DNA from: Halomarina oriensis
Lineage (GTDB): Archaea > Halobacteriota > Halobacteria > Halobacteriales > Haloarculaceae
Direction: 5' to 3'
DNA length: 64,000 nt
Assembly: GCF_009791395.1 (NCBI RefSeq)
Contig: NZ_WSZK01000030.1
Span: 1-64,000, forward strand
Below the pieces are notes generated by a model. It was not told where the DNA came from. It ran no database searches and saw nothing but the letters and a program-made list of their open reading frames with translations. Every line of letters begins with the position of its first letter. Within the stretch, counting starts at the first letter, position 1. Made by a program: the position numbers and the translations under genes. Shown here piece by piece: positions 7,789 to 16,606 of the stretch.

Positions 7789-9285
7789 ATGGTGAGTCTC
7801 AGGGAGCGACTCTCGGGGCTGTTCAAGGGCCAGGAGCAGCTCGACCTGACCGAGGGTGGCATCGGCAAGCCGCTGCTGTTCCTCTCGTTGCCCATCGTCG
7901 TGACGAACCTGCTCCAGACGGCGTACAACCTCGCTGACACGTTCTGGCTGGGACAGTTCTCGACGACGGCGCTCGCGGCCATCACGTTCGCGTTCCCGAT
8001 GGTGTTCCTGCTCATCTCGCTGGGGATGGGCGTCTCCGTCGCGGGTTCTATCCTCGTCGCGCAGAACACCGGGAAGGGTGACACACGCGCCGCGGAGTAC
8101 GCCGCCTCCCAGACGGTGACGTTCGCGTTGCTCGTCTCGGCCGTCGCGGGGGCCGTCGGGTACTTCTTCGTCGACGACTTCCTCGCCCTCCTCGGTGCGT
8201 CCGCACAGACGCTCCCGGCGGCGACGAGTTACATGCAGGTCATCGCGCTCGGCCTGCCGTTCATGTTCGGGTTCTTCATCTTCATCTCGCTGATGCGCGG
8301 GGCGGGCGACACCGTCACGCCGATGCTCGTCATGTTCGGCACCGTCGTCCTCAACATCCTCATCGACCCGGTGCTCATCTTCGGGTTCGACGGGAACCCG
8401 CTGTTCTCGATTCTGAGTCTCCAGGGTCTCGAAGCGTCGTTGCTGGCGAGCACGGGCTACACCGGGTCGGGCATCGCGGGGGCGGCCATCGCCACCATCT
8501 TCTCGCGGGCGCTGGCGATGGTCGTCGGCCTCGCCATCATGTTCCGTGGGACGCGTGGCATCCGGATTCGTCTCCGTGACATGTCCCCCGACCTGGAGTA
8601 CGCCGAACGCATCGTCAAACTCGGCGTCCCGGCCTCCATCGAGGGGACGGGGCGCGCGCTGTCGGTCAACCTGTTTCTGGTCATCGTCGCGCTGTTCCCA
8701 CAGACCGTCGTCGCGGCGTTCGGTATCGGCGTCCGGGTGTTCTCGGTCATCTTCCTGCCGGCTATCGCCGTCGGGCGGGGCGTCGAGACGATGGCCGGCC
8801 AGAACATCGGCGCGGGGAAACCCGACCGCGCGGCGTCGTCCGCGGGCATCGCCTCGGGAGCGATGTTCGTCGTCCTGTCGGCGATGGGCGTCGTCGTCTT
8901 CCTCTTCCCCGGCCCCATCGTCGGCGCGTTCACGAGCGACCCCGAAGTCGTCGAGGTGGGCGCGGAGTTCCTGCGCTGGGTCGCCCCCTCCTTCGGCTTC
9001 ATCGGCGTCCTCCGGGCGTACACCGGGGCGTTCCGCGGAGCGGGCAAGACGCTCGTCGCGGCGGCCATCTCCATCGCCACGCTGGCGGTCATCCGTCTGC
9101 CGTTCGCGTGGGTCGCCTCCCAGTACTTCCCCAACGTGTTCCCGGAGGCGCGGATGGGTGTCTGGGCGGCCTTCTTCGTCTCGAACGCGCTGGGTGCGCT
9201 CATCGCGTTCTCGTGGTACCGGACCGGGTCGTGGCGAGACGCCGACGCCACCGCCGGGTCGCGTCCCGCTCCGACCGACGACTGA
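7789..9285 (+). CDS. MATE family efflux transporter
   Basis: A 498-residue polytopic membrane protein of the MATE family, which exports organic cations or drugs in exchange for Na+ or H+. About 12 hydrophobic segments are visible in two halves. The first helix region reads PIVVTNLLQTAYNLADTFW, and the half-repeats share GAGDT- and GAGKT-type loops (SLMRGAGDTVTP, AFRGAGKTLV). The N-terminal 30 residues are cytoplasmic and charged. It is monocistronic. The substrate cannot be told from sequence. Confidence 0.92.
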   Translation: MVSLRERLSGLFKGQEQLDLTEGGIGKPLLFLSLPIVVTNLLQTAYNLADTFWLGQFSTTALAAITFAFPMVFLLISLGMGVSVAGSILVAQNTGKGDTRAAEYAASQTVTFALLVSAVAGAVGYFFVDDFLALLGASAQTLPAATSYMQVIALGLPFMFGFFIFISLMRGAGDTVTPMLVMFGTVVLNILIDPVLIFGFDGNPLFSILSLQGLEASLLASTGYTGSGIAGAAIATIFSRALAMVVGLAIMFRGTRGIRIRLRDMSPDLEYAERIVKLGVPASIEGTGRALSVNLFLVIVALFPQTVVAAFGIGVRVFSVIFLPAIAVGRGVETMAGQNIGAGKPDRAASSAGIASGAMFVVLSAMGVVVFLFPGPIVGAFTSDPEVVEVGAEFLRWVAPSFGFIGVLRAYTGAFRGAGKTLVAAAISIATLAVIRLPFAWVASQYFPNVFPEARMGVWAAFFVSNALGALIAFSWYRTGSWRDADATAGSRPAPTDD

Positions 9286-9393
9286 CGCTCCCGGCGAATC
9301 CTGCCACGGACTGACAACGAGCGGAACCGTTCGACACCGTCCGATTCCGCCCGTATCACAACCGTTTTTGCCCATACGTCCCGAGCCACGGCA

Positions 9394-10431
9394 ATGACTC
9401 ACACTGTCGGCATCCTCGGTGCCACCGGTGCCGTCGGCCAGCGACTCGTACAGCTTCTGGACCCCCACCCCGACTTCGAACTCGTGGCGCTCACGGCGAG
9501 CGACGAGAGCGCGGGCAAGCCCTACCGCGAGGCCGCGAAGTGGCGACTCGACTTCGCCATCCCGGAGGACGTCGCCGGGATGACCGTCCGGCGGACCGAC
9601 GCCGACGACATCCCCGACGACGTGGACCTCCTGTTCTCCTCGCTCCCCTCTTCGGTCGGCGAACGGGTCGAACCCGGCCTCTGTGAGGCGGGCTACGTCG
9701 TCTCCTCGAACTCCTCGAACGACCGGACCGCCGACGACGTTCCTCTGGTGATCCCCGAGGTCAACGCCGACCACATCGACCTCCTCGACGTCCAGCGTGA
9801 CGCCCGAGGGTGGGACGGTGCGCTCGTGAAGAACCCCAACTGCTCGACCATCACGATGGTCCCGACGCTCGCGGCGCTCGACCGTGCGTTCGGTCTCGAC
9901 GCCGTGCGCGTCTCCACTCTGCAGGCCGTCTCGGGGGCGGGCTACGACGGCGTCACCTCGATGGAGATACTCGACAACGCCATCCCGCACATCGGCGGCG
10001 AGGAGCAGAAGATGGAATCGGAGGCCCGGAAACTGCTCGGCGCGTTCGACGGCGCGGAAGTGTCGTGGCACGACGCCGACGTCGCCGCCTCGTGTAACCG
10101 CATCCCGACGCTCGACGGTCACCTGGAGAACGTCTGGGCGGACCTCGCCGAGGACGCGAGCGCCGGCGAGGCGGCCGACGCGATGCGCGAGTTCCCGAGC
10201 CTCGACCTGCCCTCCTCGCCGGACCCGCTCGTCCACGTCTTCGAGGAACCGGACCGCCCACAGCCACGCCTCGACCGGATGCGCGGCGACGGGATGGCCG
10301 TCACCGCCGGCGGGTTCCGCGAGACGTCCGGCGGCGTCCAGTACAACTGCCTCGCACACAACACGCTCCGTGGTGCGGCGGGCGCGAGCGTGCTGAACGG
10401 CGAACTGCTCGCTCAGAACGGTTACCTGTAG
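9394..10431 (+). CDS. asd: aspartate-semialdehyde dehydrogenase
   Basis: A 345-residue enzyme that reduces aspartyl phosphate to aspartate semialdehyde with NADPH, for lysine, threonine and methionine synthesis. The N-terminal Rossmann motif GILGATGAVGQ and the active-site KNPNCSTITM (catalytic Cys) are clear, as are the substrate-binding segment around VSGAGYDGV and the GEEQKM helix. Its last 10 bases overlap the end of the convergent small gene on the other strand. Confidence 0.95.
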   Translation: MTHTVGILGATGAVGQRLVQLLDPHPDFELVALTASDESAGKPYREAAKWRLDFAIPEDVAGMTVRRTDADDIPDDVDLLFSSLPSSVGERVEPGLCEAGYVVSSNSSNDRTADDVPLVIPEVNADHIDLLDVQRDARGWDGALVKNPNCSTITMVPTLAALDRAFGLDAVRVSTLQAVSGAGYDGVTSMEILDNAIPHIGGEEQKMESEARKLLGAFDGAEVSWHDADVAASCNRIPTLDGHLENVWADLAEDASAGEAADAMREFPSLDLPSSPDPLVHVFEEPDRPQPRLDRMRGDGMAVTAGGFRETSGGVQYNCLAHNTLRGAAGASVLNGELLAQNGYL

Positions 10432-10736
10432 GTCGTCTCCGTCGCGGTTTCGGTCGTCGTGTTCTGCCCGGTCTCTCTTCCTTCCGACGCCGAACCCGCA
10501 CGGTCGGCGTCGGTCTCACGGTCGACCTCGGGGTCGGCCTCGACGTCGCGTTCGTCCTCCAGTTCGGTCACTCGCTCGCGGAGTTCGCCGACCGTGTCGG
10601 ACTCGCTGGCCCACTTCGCGCCGACGGCCGCCCCGGCGACGACGCCACCGACGAGACCGACCGGTCCAGCAAGCGCCCCGCCCGCGCCGCCGCCGAGGAC
10701 CGCGAGACCGACGACGCCGACGTCCTTGTAGTCCAT
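10422..10736 (-). CDS. small glycine-zipper membrane protein with coiled coil
   Basis: A 104-residue protein of unknown function. Residues 7-40 are hydrophobic with a Gly-zipper pattern (LAVLGGGAGGALAGPVGLV). Residues 48-63 form a short coiled coil (TVGELRERVTELEDERD), and the tail is Asp/Glu/Thr-rich. The ATG at 10736 was chosen because a TTTTTAT box lies about 26 nt upstream (10759-10765 on this strand), suggesting a leaderless transcript. It converges on and overlaps the asd stop. Confidence 0.7.
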   Translation of the reverse strand: MDYKDVGVVGLAVLGGGAGGALAGPVGLVGGVVAGAAVGAKWASESDTVGELRERVTELEDERDVEADPEVDRETDADRAGSASEGRETGQNTTTETATETTYR

Positions 10737-10844
10737 ACCGACGTGTCCGCCCGAGAGGATAAAAACGGTCGGACCGGCCGTCCCGAACTCGCAGTTCCCG
10801 CCGGGACACGTCGAACTAAGGGCACACGACCCACGTAGCCGACC

Positions 10845-11210
10845 ATGCACGGCATCCACGTCCGACTGTTCGTCACCGACGCCGACGCGAGCGCCGACTG
10901 GTACGTCGAGCAACTCGACTTCGAGCACTCGTGGGCGTTCTCCGCGGGCGACCAGCGCCACGTCTACGTCGCCGACGAGAACGGCTTCGAGTTGCAGTTG
11001 ACCGAGACCGAGGGCGAGCAGGCCATCGCGGAGGCCGACACCGTCGACCACCTCGCACTCGGCGTCGAGGACGTGGACGCCGCGTTCGACGCCATCGAGA
11101 ACCACGGCGTCGTGAAGGACCCCGGCGACCAACCCGAGGCCGGCGCGCGTACGGCGTTCCTCGAAGACCCCGACGGGAACGTCGTCGAGTTGGTCCAGCC
11201 ACTCGACTGA
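10845..11210 (+). CDS. VOC family (glyoxalase-like) protein
   Basis: A 121-residue single-domain vicinal-oxygen-chelate protein. Two beta-alpha-beta modules are visible, with metal-ligand candidates His5 and Glu49 in the first and His and Glu in the second (DHLALGVEDVDAA; DPDGNVVELVQP). Glyoxalase I is the nearest well-known family, but VOC members also include dioxygenases and epimerases, so substrate and reaction remain open. An ACTAAG box lies about 28 nt before the ATG. Confidence 0.85.
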   Translation: MHGIHVRLFVTDADASADWYVEQLDFEHSWAFSAGDQRHVYVADENGFELQLTETEGEQAIAEADTVDHLALGVEDVDAAFDAIENHGVVKDPGDQPEAGARTAFLEDPDGNVVELVQPLD

Positions 11211-11222
11211 GTCTCGACCGGT

Positions 11223-14200
11223 TCAGCGCCCGACTCTCCCGAACAGCCCCGCGACAGCGCCCGCCAACGAGCGGTCGGCCTCCGTGGCCGCGTCGGCGCG
11301 AAGCGCCCCGGACTCACCCTCCAACGCCTCGGCGAGGAGTTCGATGGGGTGGGGCGGCGTCGTCTCGCCGGGTCGGTCGCCCAGTTGTGAGCGACAGGAC
11401 GCGCCCGGTGCACAGACCCGGTCGGCGGGCGAGTCGTCGACCTGTCCGAACAGGACGTCGCCGATGGCCTGCGAGAGGCCGTAGTGTTCGGCCTCGTAGC
11501 CGAAGCTCCCGGCCATGCCACAGCACGAGGAGTCCAGCCTGTCGACGTCGTAGCCCGCCGCGAGCAGGGCCTCGACGGCGTGGTGGTCGGTGTTGGTCGC
11601 CTTCTGGTTGCAGTGGCCGTGGTAAGCGACCGACCCCGAGTCCGCCGGGAACGGTATCTCCCCGGCCAGTCCCGTCTCGTCGAGGTACGCACAGACGCCG
11701 TGCGTGGCGGCAGCGACCGTCTCGACGTCGTCGCCCGCGAGCAGGTCCAGATACTCGTCCTGGTACATCACGGCGTCGGAGGGTTCGACGAACAGCACGT
11801 CCCAGCCGTCTCGCACTCTCGGAGCGAGCGTCTCGACGTTCGTCGCGGCCCGGTCGCGTGCCTGGTCGAGAAAGCCCTTCGAGTACGCCGCGCGACCGCT
11901 CGGGGCGAGGCCCTCGGGCAGGGCGACGTGACACCCCGCGGCTTCGAGCACACGGACCGCGGCCTTCCCCGGTTCGGGGTAGGAGTAGTTCGTGTAGGTG
12001 TCGGGCACGAGGAGGACGCGGCGGTCCGTCTCGTGGTACGGGACCCGTGACCCGCCGCGCTCCTCGAACCAGCGTTCGAGCGTGTGGCGGGTGAACGTCG
12101 GCAGTTCCCGGTCGGCGGCGATGCCGACGGTGCGCTCCATCGCCCGCCGTGCGCCGGGAACGTGCGGTGCGACGTTCGACAGCGGCGCGAGACTGCTCCC
12201 GACTCGAGAGAGCGTGTCGACGTCGGCGAAGAGGCGTTCGCGGAGGCCGGCGCCCTCCCGTTCGTGGTAGTGGTGTTTCACCTCGGCTTTGAGTTTGGCG
12301 AGGTCCACCCCGGTCGGACAGTCACTGGCACAGCCCTTACAGCCGACACAGAGGTCCAGCACCTCGCTCTGGAACCGGTCGGAGTAGAGTTCGTCCTCGG
12401 GGAGTTCCCCCGAGATGGCCGCTCTGAGCATGTTCGCTCTCCCCCGAGTCGTCTGGACCTCCTCGCGGGAGGCGCGGTAGGTCGGGCACATCACGTCCGA
12501 ACGGGTCTGCCGGCAGGTGCCACAGCCGTTGCACAGTTCGACGAGGTGGGAGAACCCGCCGTCGTCGTCGAAGTCGAGCGCGGTCCGTGGTTCGATGGAC
12601 TGGTACTCCGCGCCGTAGCGCAGGTGGTCGCGGTTGTCCGCGCCGACGCCACGTTCGGAGTCGGGGCCGACGTCCTCGGGGCCGTCGCGGTAGACGACGT
12701 TCCCGGGGTGGAACAGCCAGTCCGGGTCGAACGCCGTCTTCAACTGCTTGAACGCGTCCCAGAGCGCCGGGCCGTACATCTTCGGGGAGAACTCGGTGCG
12801 GGCCATCCCGTCGCCGTGTTCGCCCGAGAACGCGCCGTGGTACTCCAAGACGAGGTCCGTCACGTCCTCGGTGATGGAGTGGAGCGCCTCGACGCCGCCC
12901 TCGGTCTTGAGGTTGAGGATGGGTCGGATGTGGAGCGTCCCGCTGCCGGCGTGGGCGAAGTACGCTGCCGAGGTGCCGTGGTCGTCGAGGACCGCCTCGA
13001 ACTCCTGGACGTACGCGGCGAGGTGTTCGGGTGGCACCGTCGCGTCCTCGATGAACGGGTACGGTTTGGGGTCGCCCTCCAGGCTCATCAGGAGCGGAAT
13101 CGCGGCCTTGCGGAGCTTCCAGATGTCGGACTGGGCCGCCTCGGTGTACGCCTCGACCACCTCGAAGGCGTCGCCGGACGCCGTCCGGTTGTCGGAGCCG
13201 TCGTCCGTCTCGCCGTCGTCGCCGGCGACGAAGTGCGTCGTCGTCTCGGCGATGGCCGCCTCGAACGCTCGCCGTTGTGGCGACACCTGTTCGTCGTCCG
13301 GGTCCTCCGTCTCGGCCGTCGGGTCCGGTTCGGTTAGCTCCGAGTCGAACTCCAGCAGGAGCGCTGCGGCGGTCCCCTCGGGGACCTGTTCGACGTACTC
13401 CGCGAACCCGTCGGACTCGGCGGCGAGCCTGAACACCTCGTCGTCCATCAACTCGACCGCGCCGACGTCGTACGTCAGCGCCTCGGGGACCGCCGCCAGC
13501 GCGTCGATGAGGTCGTCGAAACAGTACATCGCCAGTGCGGTCTCCTCGGGGCGGGTGACCAGCGAGACGGTCGCTTCGACGACGACGCCGAGCGTGCCCT
13601 CCGCGCCGACGAACAGTTTCGAGAGGTTGACGACGTGGTCGCCGTCCGCGTCGTCGGCCTCCCGGACCACCTTGTGGAGGTTGTACCCCGACACGGAGCG
13701 TTTGAGTTTCGGGTAGCGCTCGGCGATGTCGGCCTCGTTCTCCTCGACCAGCGCACGGACGGTCTCGTAGAGGTCGGCTTCGAGCGTGTCCCGCGAGACG
13801 ATATCCTCGTACTCGGGGGAGTCGAGCACCACGTCACGGGTCCGAATCAGCGACCCGTCTGAGAGCACGACCTTCAGTTCCTCCGTGTACGCGTCGGTGA
13901 TACCGTAACGGACGGAGTGTGCGCCCGTCGAGTTGTTCCCGATACCGCCGCCGACGGTGGCGCGTGCCGAGGACGCGGGGTCGGGAGCGAACTTCAGGCC
14001 GTGCGGTTCGAGGGCGGCGTCGAGGTGGTCCTGTACGACACCGGGTTGAACCGTCGCCCGACGCGCCTCCGGGTCGACGTCGACGATGCGGTCCATGTAC
14101 CGCGAGCAGTCGAGGACGATACAGCCCGGTCCGACGGCCTGGCCCGCGAGCGACGACCCGGCACCGCGCGGGAGGACCGGAACGTCGTGATTGGCCGCCA

Positions 14201-14447
14201 CCTCGACGGTCGCCTGCACGTCCGCGGTGTCGGTGGGGCAGACGACGCCCGCGGGCCGTGCCTGGTAGATACTCCCGTCGGTCGCGTAGAGGAGTTGTGC
14301 GTACTCGTCGAACGCGACGTCGCCCGAAACGACGCGTCGAAGGTCGGCAGCGAGTCGTCGATACGCCTCGACGTCCGTCCGCTCGACGTCGAGGTGACGG
14401 GCCGACGCCTCCGGTCGGCCCGCACCGCGCGTGTTCTCGGTCGCCAT
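11223..14447 (-). CDS. FAD-linked oxidase fused to Fe-S/CCG oxidoreductase (D-lactate/glycolate dehydrogenase type)
   Basis: A 1074-residue fusion. Residues 50-290 are the FAD-binding type 4 domain (VLPRGAGSSLAGQAVGPG and GGGIGNNSTGAHSVRYG). The region to about 600 is the FAD-oxidase C-terminal domain with the segment SGEHGDG. Two 4Fe-4S motifs follow at about 637 (CNGCGTCRQTRSDVMCP) and 699 (CVGCKGCASDCP). The C-terminus carries CCG/heterodisulfide-reductase-like cysteines (SSCCGMAGSFG near 974). The layout matches single-chain GlcD-GlpC enzymes that oxidise D-lactate or a related 2-hydroxyacid and pass electrons to the respiratory chain. A 2-hydroxyacid dehydrogenase lies nearby. Confidence 0.9.
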   Translation of the reverse strand: MATENTRGAGRPEASARHLDVERTDVEAYRRLAADLRRVVSGDVAFDEYAQLLYATDGSIYQARPAGVVCPTDTADVQATVEVAANHDVPVLPRGAGSSLAGQAVGPGCIVLDCSRYMDRIVDVDPEARRATVQPGVVQDHLDAALEPHGLKFAPDPASSARATVGGGIGNNSTGAHSVRYGITDAYTEELKVVLSDGSLIRTRDVVLDSPEYEDIVSRDTLEADLYETVRALVEENEADIAERYPKLKRSVSGYNLHKVVREADDADGDHVVNLSKLFVGAEGTLGVVVEATVSLVTRPEETALAMYCFDDLIDALAAVPEALTYDVGAVELMDDEVFRLAAESDGFAEYVEQVPEGTAAALLLEFDSELTEPDPTAETEDPDDEQVSPQRRAFEAAIAETTTHFVAGDDGETDDGSDNRTASGDAFEVVEAYTEAAQSDIWKLRKAAIPLLMSLEGDPKPYPFIEDATVPPEHLAAYVQEFEAVLDDHGTSAAYFAHAGSGTLHIRPILNLKTEGGVEALHSITEDVTDLVLEYHGAFSGEHGDGMARTEFSPKMYGPALWDAFKQLKTAFDPDWLFHPGNVVYRDGPEDVGPDSERGVGADNRDHLRYGAEYQSIEPRTALDFDDDGGFSHLVELCNGCGTCRQTRSDVMCPTYRASREEVQTTRGRANMLRAAISGELPEDELYSDRFQSEVLDLCVGCKGCASDCPTGVDLAKLKAEVKHHYHEREGAGLRERLFADVDTLSRVGSSLAPLSNVAPHVPGARRAMERTVGIAADRELPTFTRHTLERWFEERGGSRVPYHETDRRVLLVPDTYTNYSYPEPGKAAVRVLEAAGCHVALPEGLAPSGRAAYSKGFLDQARDRAATNVETLAPRVRDGWDVLFVEPSDAVMYQDEYLDLLAGDDVETVAAATHGVCAYLDETGLAGEIPFPADSGSVAYHGHCNQKATNTDHHAVEALLAAGYDVDRLDSSCCGMAGSFGYEAEHYGLSQAIGDVLFGQVDDSPADRVCAPGASCRSQLGDRPGETTPPHPIELLAEALEGESGALRADAATEADRSLAGAVAGLFGRVGR

Positions 14448-14565
14448 GTGTCTCCGTGAGCGCGACGAGGTGGTAAAGCTGTGGTGAGTGTTGACACGTG
14501 ACCGTAACGCTCCGAGGTTCCCCTACACGAAAGTATCATGATTGCGGCGTACAGAGACCCCGTCA

Positions 14566-15339
14566 ATGACTGCGCGCGAGGAGGTCGCGTTTCTCGTCGG
14601 TTCCGAACACCGCGTCGCCGTGATGCGAGCGCTCAGAGAGGAGTCGGCACGGCCCTGCGAACTCGAACGGGAACTGGTCGCCTCCAGAGCGACCGTCCAG
14701 CGAGCGTTGAGCGGACTCGCCGACCGCGGGTGGGTCGAGAAGCGCGACGGCGAGTACCGACAGACGGGTGCGGGCCTGCTGGTCTTCCGTGCCTATCGGC
14801 AGTTGACCGACGTCGTCGGAACCGTCGAGGACGTCGGGTCGCCGCTGTCGCTGCTCGACTCCGTCACCGACGACCTCCCCGTCACGGCGCTCCGGACGGC
14901 GACGGCGACCACGGCGACGGCGAAGACGCCACACGCCCCTCTCGAACGCTACGCCAGCCTCCTCCGCGAACGGGAGGTCGACACGCTTCGCGGTATCTGC
15001 CCGGTGTTGAGTCCGGTGTTCAACGAGGTCCACCGGCCGCTGTTCGACGCGGGCGTCGACATGGAACTCGTCATCGACGAACAGACGCTCGAAGCCGCCG
15101 AGACCACGACGCCGGACAACCACGCGACGGCGATGAGCGCCGACAGTTTCACGCTGTTCGTCGTCGAGGACCTCGACTTCGGCCTGTCGCTGTTCGGCGA
15201 CACCGCGGTCGTCGCCGCCTACGACGACCAGGGGCGGTTCAGAGCCTGCCTCGACGACGACGGGGGACCGCTGGTGACGTGGGCCAACGACCTCTACGAG
15301 CGATATCGGAACGGCGCACACGTCCTCGAAACCGCCTGA
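14566..15339 (+). CDS. winged-helix transcriptional regulator with FilR1-like domain
   Basis: A 257-residue regulator. Residues 1-75 form a MarR/ArsR-like winged helix (RVAVMRALREESARPCELER, then ATVQRALSGLADRGWVEKRD). The remainder resembles the archaeal FilR1/DUF1724 sensor domain, including a conserved DSFTLFVVEDLDFGLSLFGD segment. The ATG at 14566 was preferred because an AAGTATCAT box lies about 30 nt upstream; an upstream in-frame start would remove the promoter spacing. It diverges from the large oxidase and may control it (inference). Confidence 0.8.
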   Translation: MTAREEVAFLVGSEHRVAVMRALREESARPCELERELVASRATVQRALSGLADRGWVEKRDGEYRQTGAGLLVFRAYRQLTDVVGTVEDVGSPLSLLDSVTDDLPVTALRTATATTATAKTPHAPLERYASLLREREVDTLRGICPVLSPVFNEVHRPLFDAGVDMELVIDEQTLEAAETTTPDNHATAMSADSFTLFVVEDLDFGLSLFGDTAVVAAYDDQGRFRACLDDDGGPLVTWANDLYERYRNGAHVLETA

Positions 15340-15522
15340 CTCGGGCCTACTGTCTCACACCCTGAGTCAATCGACACTCGGTGCGTATAACAGAGCGGAC
15401 TCCCGAGAATCGACCGCGTCCACACGACCGGTCCCCGCACCGCTTCGGCCCTCGCGGCCACCCGGTCCGATGGCCGCTCACCCCTCCCTCTGTCGTTCCG
15501 TTCCGGTCTTCCCACCGGGCCG

Positions 15523-16473
15523 TCATCGAACCTGATTCCGGAGCCCCTCGTAGCGCCCGGTGTCGTCGATTCGGCGGACGTTCTCGGCGACGATGTCGGC
15601 GAGACGTTCGTAGTAGCGCGGCGTGTGCCCCGCGTTGTGCGGCGTGACGAGCACGTTCGAGAGCGTCCACAGCGGGTGGTCCTGCGGGAGGGGTTCGGGG
15701 TCGGTCACGTCGAGGGCCGCCCCGCGAATCCGGTTCGAGCGCAACGCTTCGACCAGCGCGTCGGTGTCGACGACCGGTCCCCGTGCGACGTTGACGACGA
15801 CGGCCTCGGGCGGGAGCGTGTGAAACGCCTCCGCGTCGAGGAGGCCGCGCGTCTCGTCGGTCAACGGGCACGCGAGGACGAGGTAGTCCGTCCGTGCGAG
15901 CGCCCCGTGGAGGCCGTCGGGGCCGAGTACCTCGTCGGTCGGCCCGCCCTTCTCGGGACTGTGACGGACGCCGACGGTCTCTACGTCGAACCCCTGGAGA
16001 CGGTCGACGACGCCCTCACCGATCGCGCCGAGGCCGACGACGGTCACCGTCGACTCGGCGAGTTCGTGGGCCTGGAAGTGTCGCCACTCGGCGTCTCGCT
16101 GGCGGTCGAACGCCGTCGGGAACTCGCGGACGAACGCGAGTATCGAGGCGAGGACGTGTTCGGCGACGTTCGGCGCGTGGACGCCCGAGGCCGTCGTGAC
16201 CGCGACGTCGCGCGCTTCCAGTGCGTCGAGTGGGAGGTGGCCGTAGCCGGCGTACATGCCGGCGAACAGTTCGAGCGAGTCGGCCCCGTCGAGCAGCGAC
16301 TCGGGGATGTCGGGACCGGTGACGACGGGTGCGTCCGCGATGGCGTCCCGTTCGGCCGCCGGAGTGCGGGCGAGTTCGATATCGTGGTCCGGGAGTCGCT
16401 CGCGGAGTTCGGCGACGTACGATTCGACGGGCATCCCGTGGGTACCACGACGCAGGACGAGCAGGTCGGTCAT
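15523..16473 (-). CDS. D-2-hydroxyacid dehydrogenase
   Basis: A 316-residue NAD(P)-dependent D-isomer-specific 2-hydroxyacid dehydrogenase, reducing 2-oxoacids. The Rossmann motif VVGLGAIGEGVV lies near residue 145. The catalytic Arg (NVARGPVVDTD), Glu (DVTDPEPLPQDHP) and His (TPHNAGHTPR) are all present. It resembles the haloarchaeal D2-HDH described from Haloferax mediterranei. Its product could feed, or be regenerated by, the FAD/Fe-S 2-hydroxyacid oxidase 1.1 kb away. Confidence 0.88.
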   Translation of the reverse strand: MTDLLVLRRGTHGMPVESYVAELRERLPDHDIELARTPAAERDAIADAPVVTGPDIPESLLDGADSLELFAGMYAGYGHLPLDALEARDVAVTTASGVHAPNVAEHVLASILAFVREFPTAFDRQRDAEWRHFQAHELAESTVTVVGLGAIGEGVVDRLQGFDVETVGVRHSPEKGGPTDEVLGPDGLHGALARTDYLVLACPLTDETRGLLDAEAFHTLPPEAVVVNVARGPVVDTDALVEALRSNRIRGAALDVTDPEPLPQDHPLWTLSNVLVTPHNAGHTPRYYERLADIVAENVRRIDDTGRYEGLRNQVR

Positions 16474-16525
16474 AGTCGGCGTTCGAGGCGGGGTGGCTTA
16501 GTCGGTGGTGCCGTGGTGTGACGCA

Positions 16526-16560
16526 CACGACGTGTGTCGACGTAACCACGACACGTCGTG
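16526..16560. promoter_or_regulatory. long interrupted palindrome in a divergent promoter region
   Basis: CACGACGT (16526-16533) and ACGTCGTG (16553-16560) are perfect arms, with inner TGTCG and CGACA also pairing. The whole is a near-perfect inverted repeat with one 2-nt insertion. It lies between the divergent D-2-hydroxyacid dehydrogenase and flavoprotein genes, just upstream of a GCTTAAG box at about 16576. An operator for one or both genes is the likeliest reading. Confidence 0.4.
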
Positions 16561-16606
16561 GCCGAAAGCCACGTCGCTTAAGTCCTCACGAACGCCGACA
16601 GGTGAT

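Noticed and set aside
7744-10359. Very long leftward open frame antisense to the MATE and asd genes
   Set aside because: It is a high-G+C shadow: Arg/Asp/Gly/His-rich with no domain, and both genes it opposes are well-supported families.
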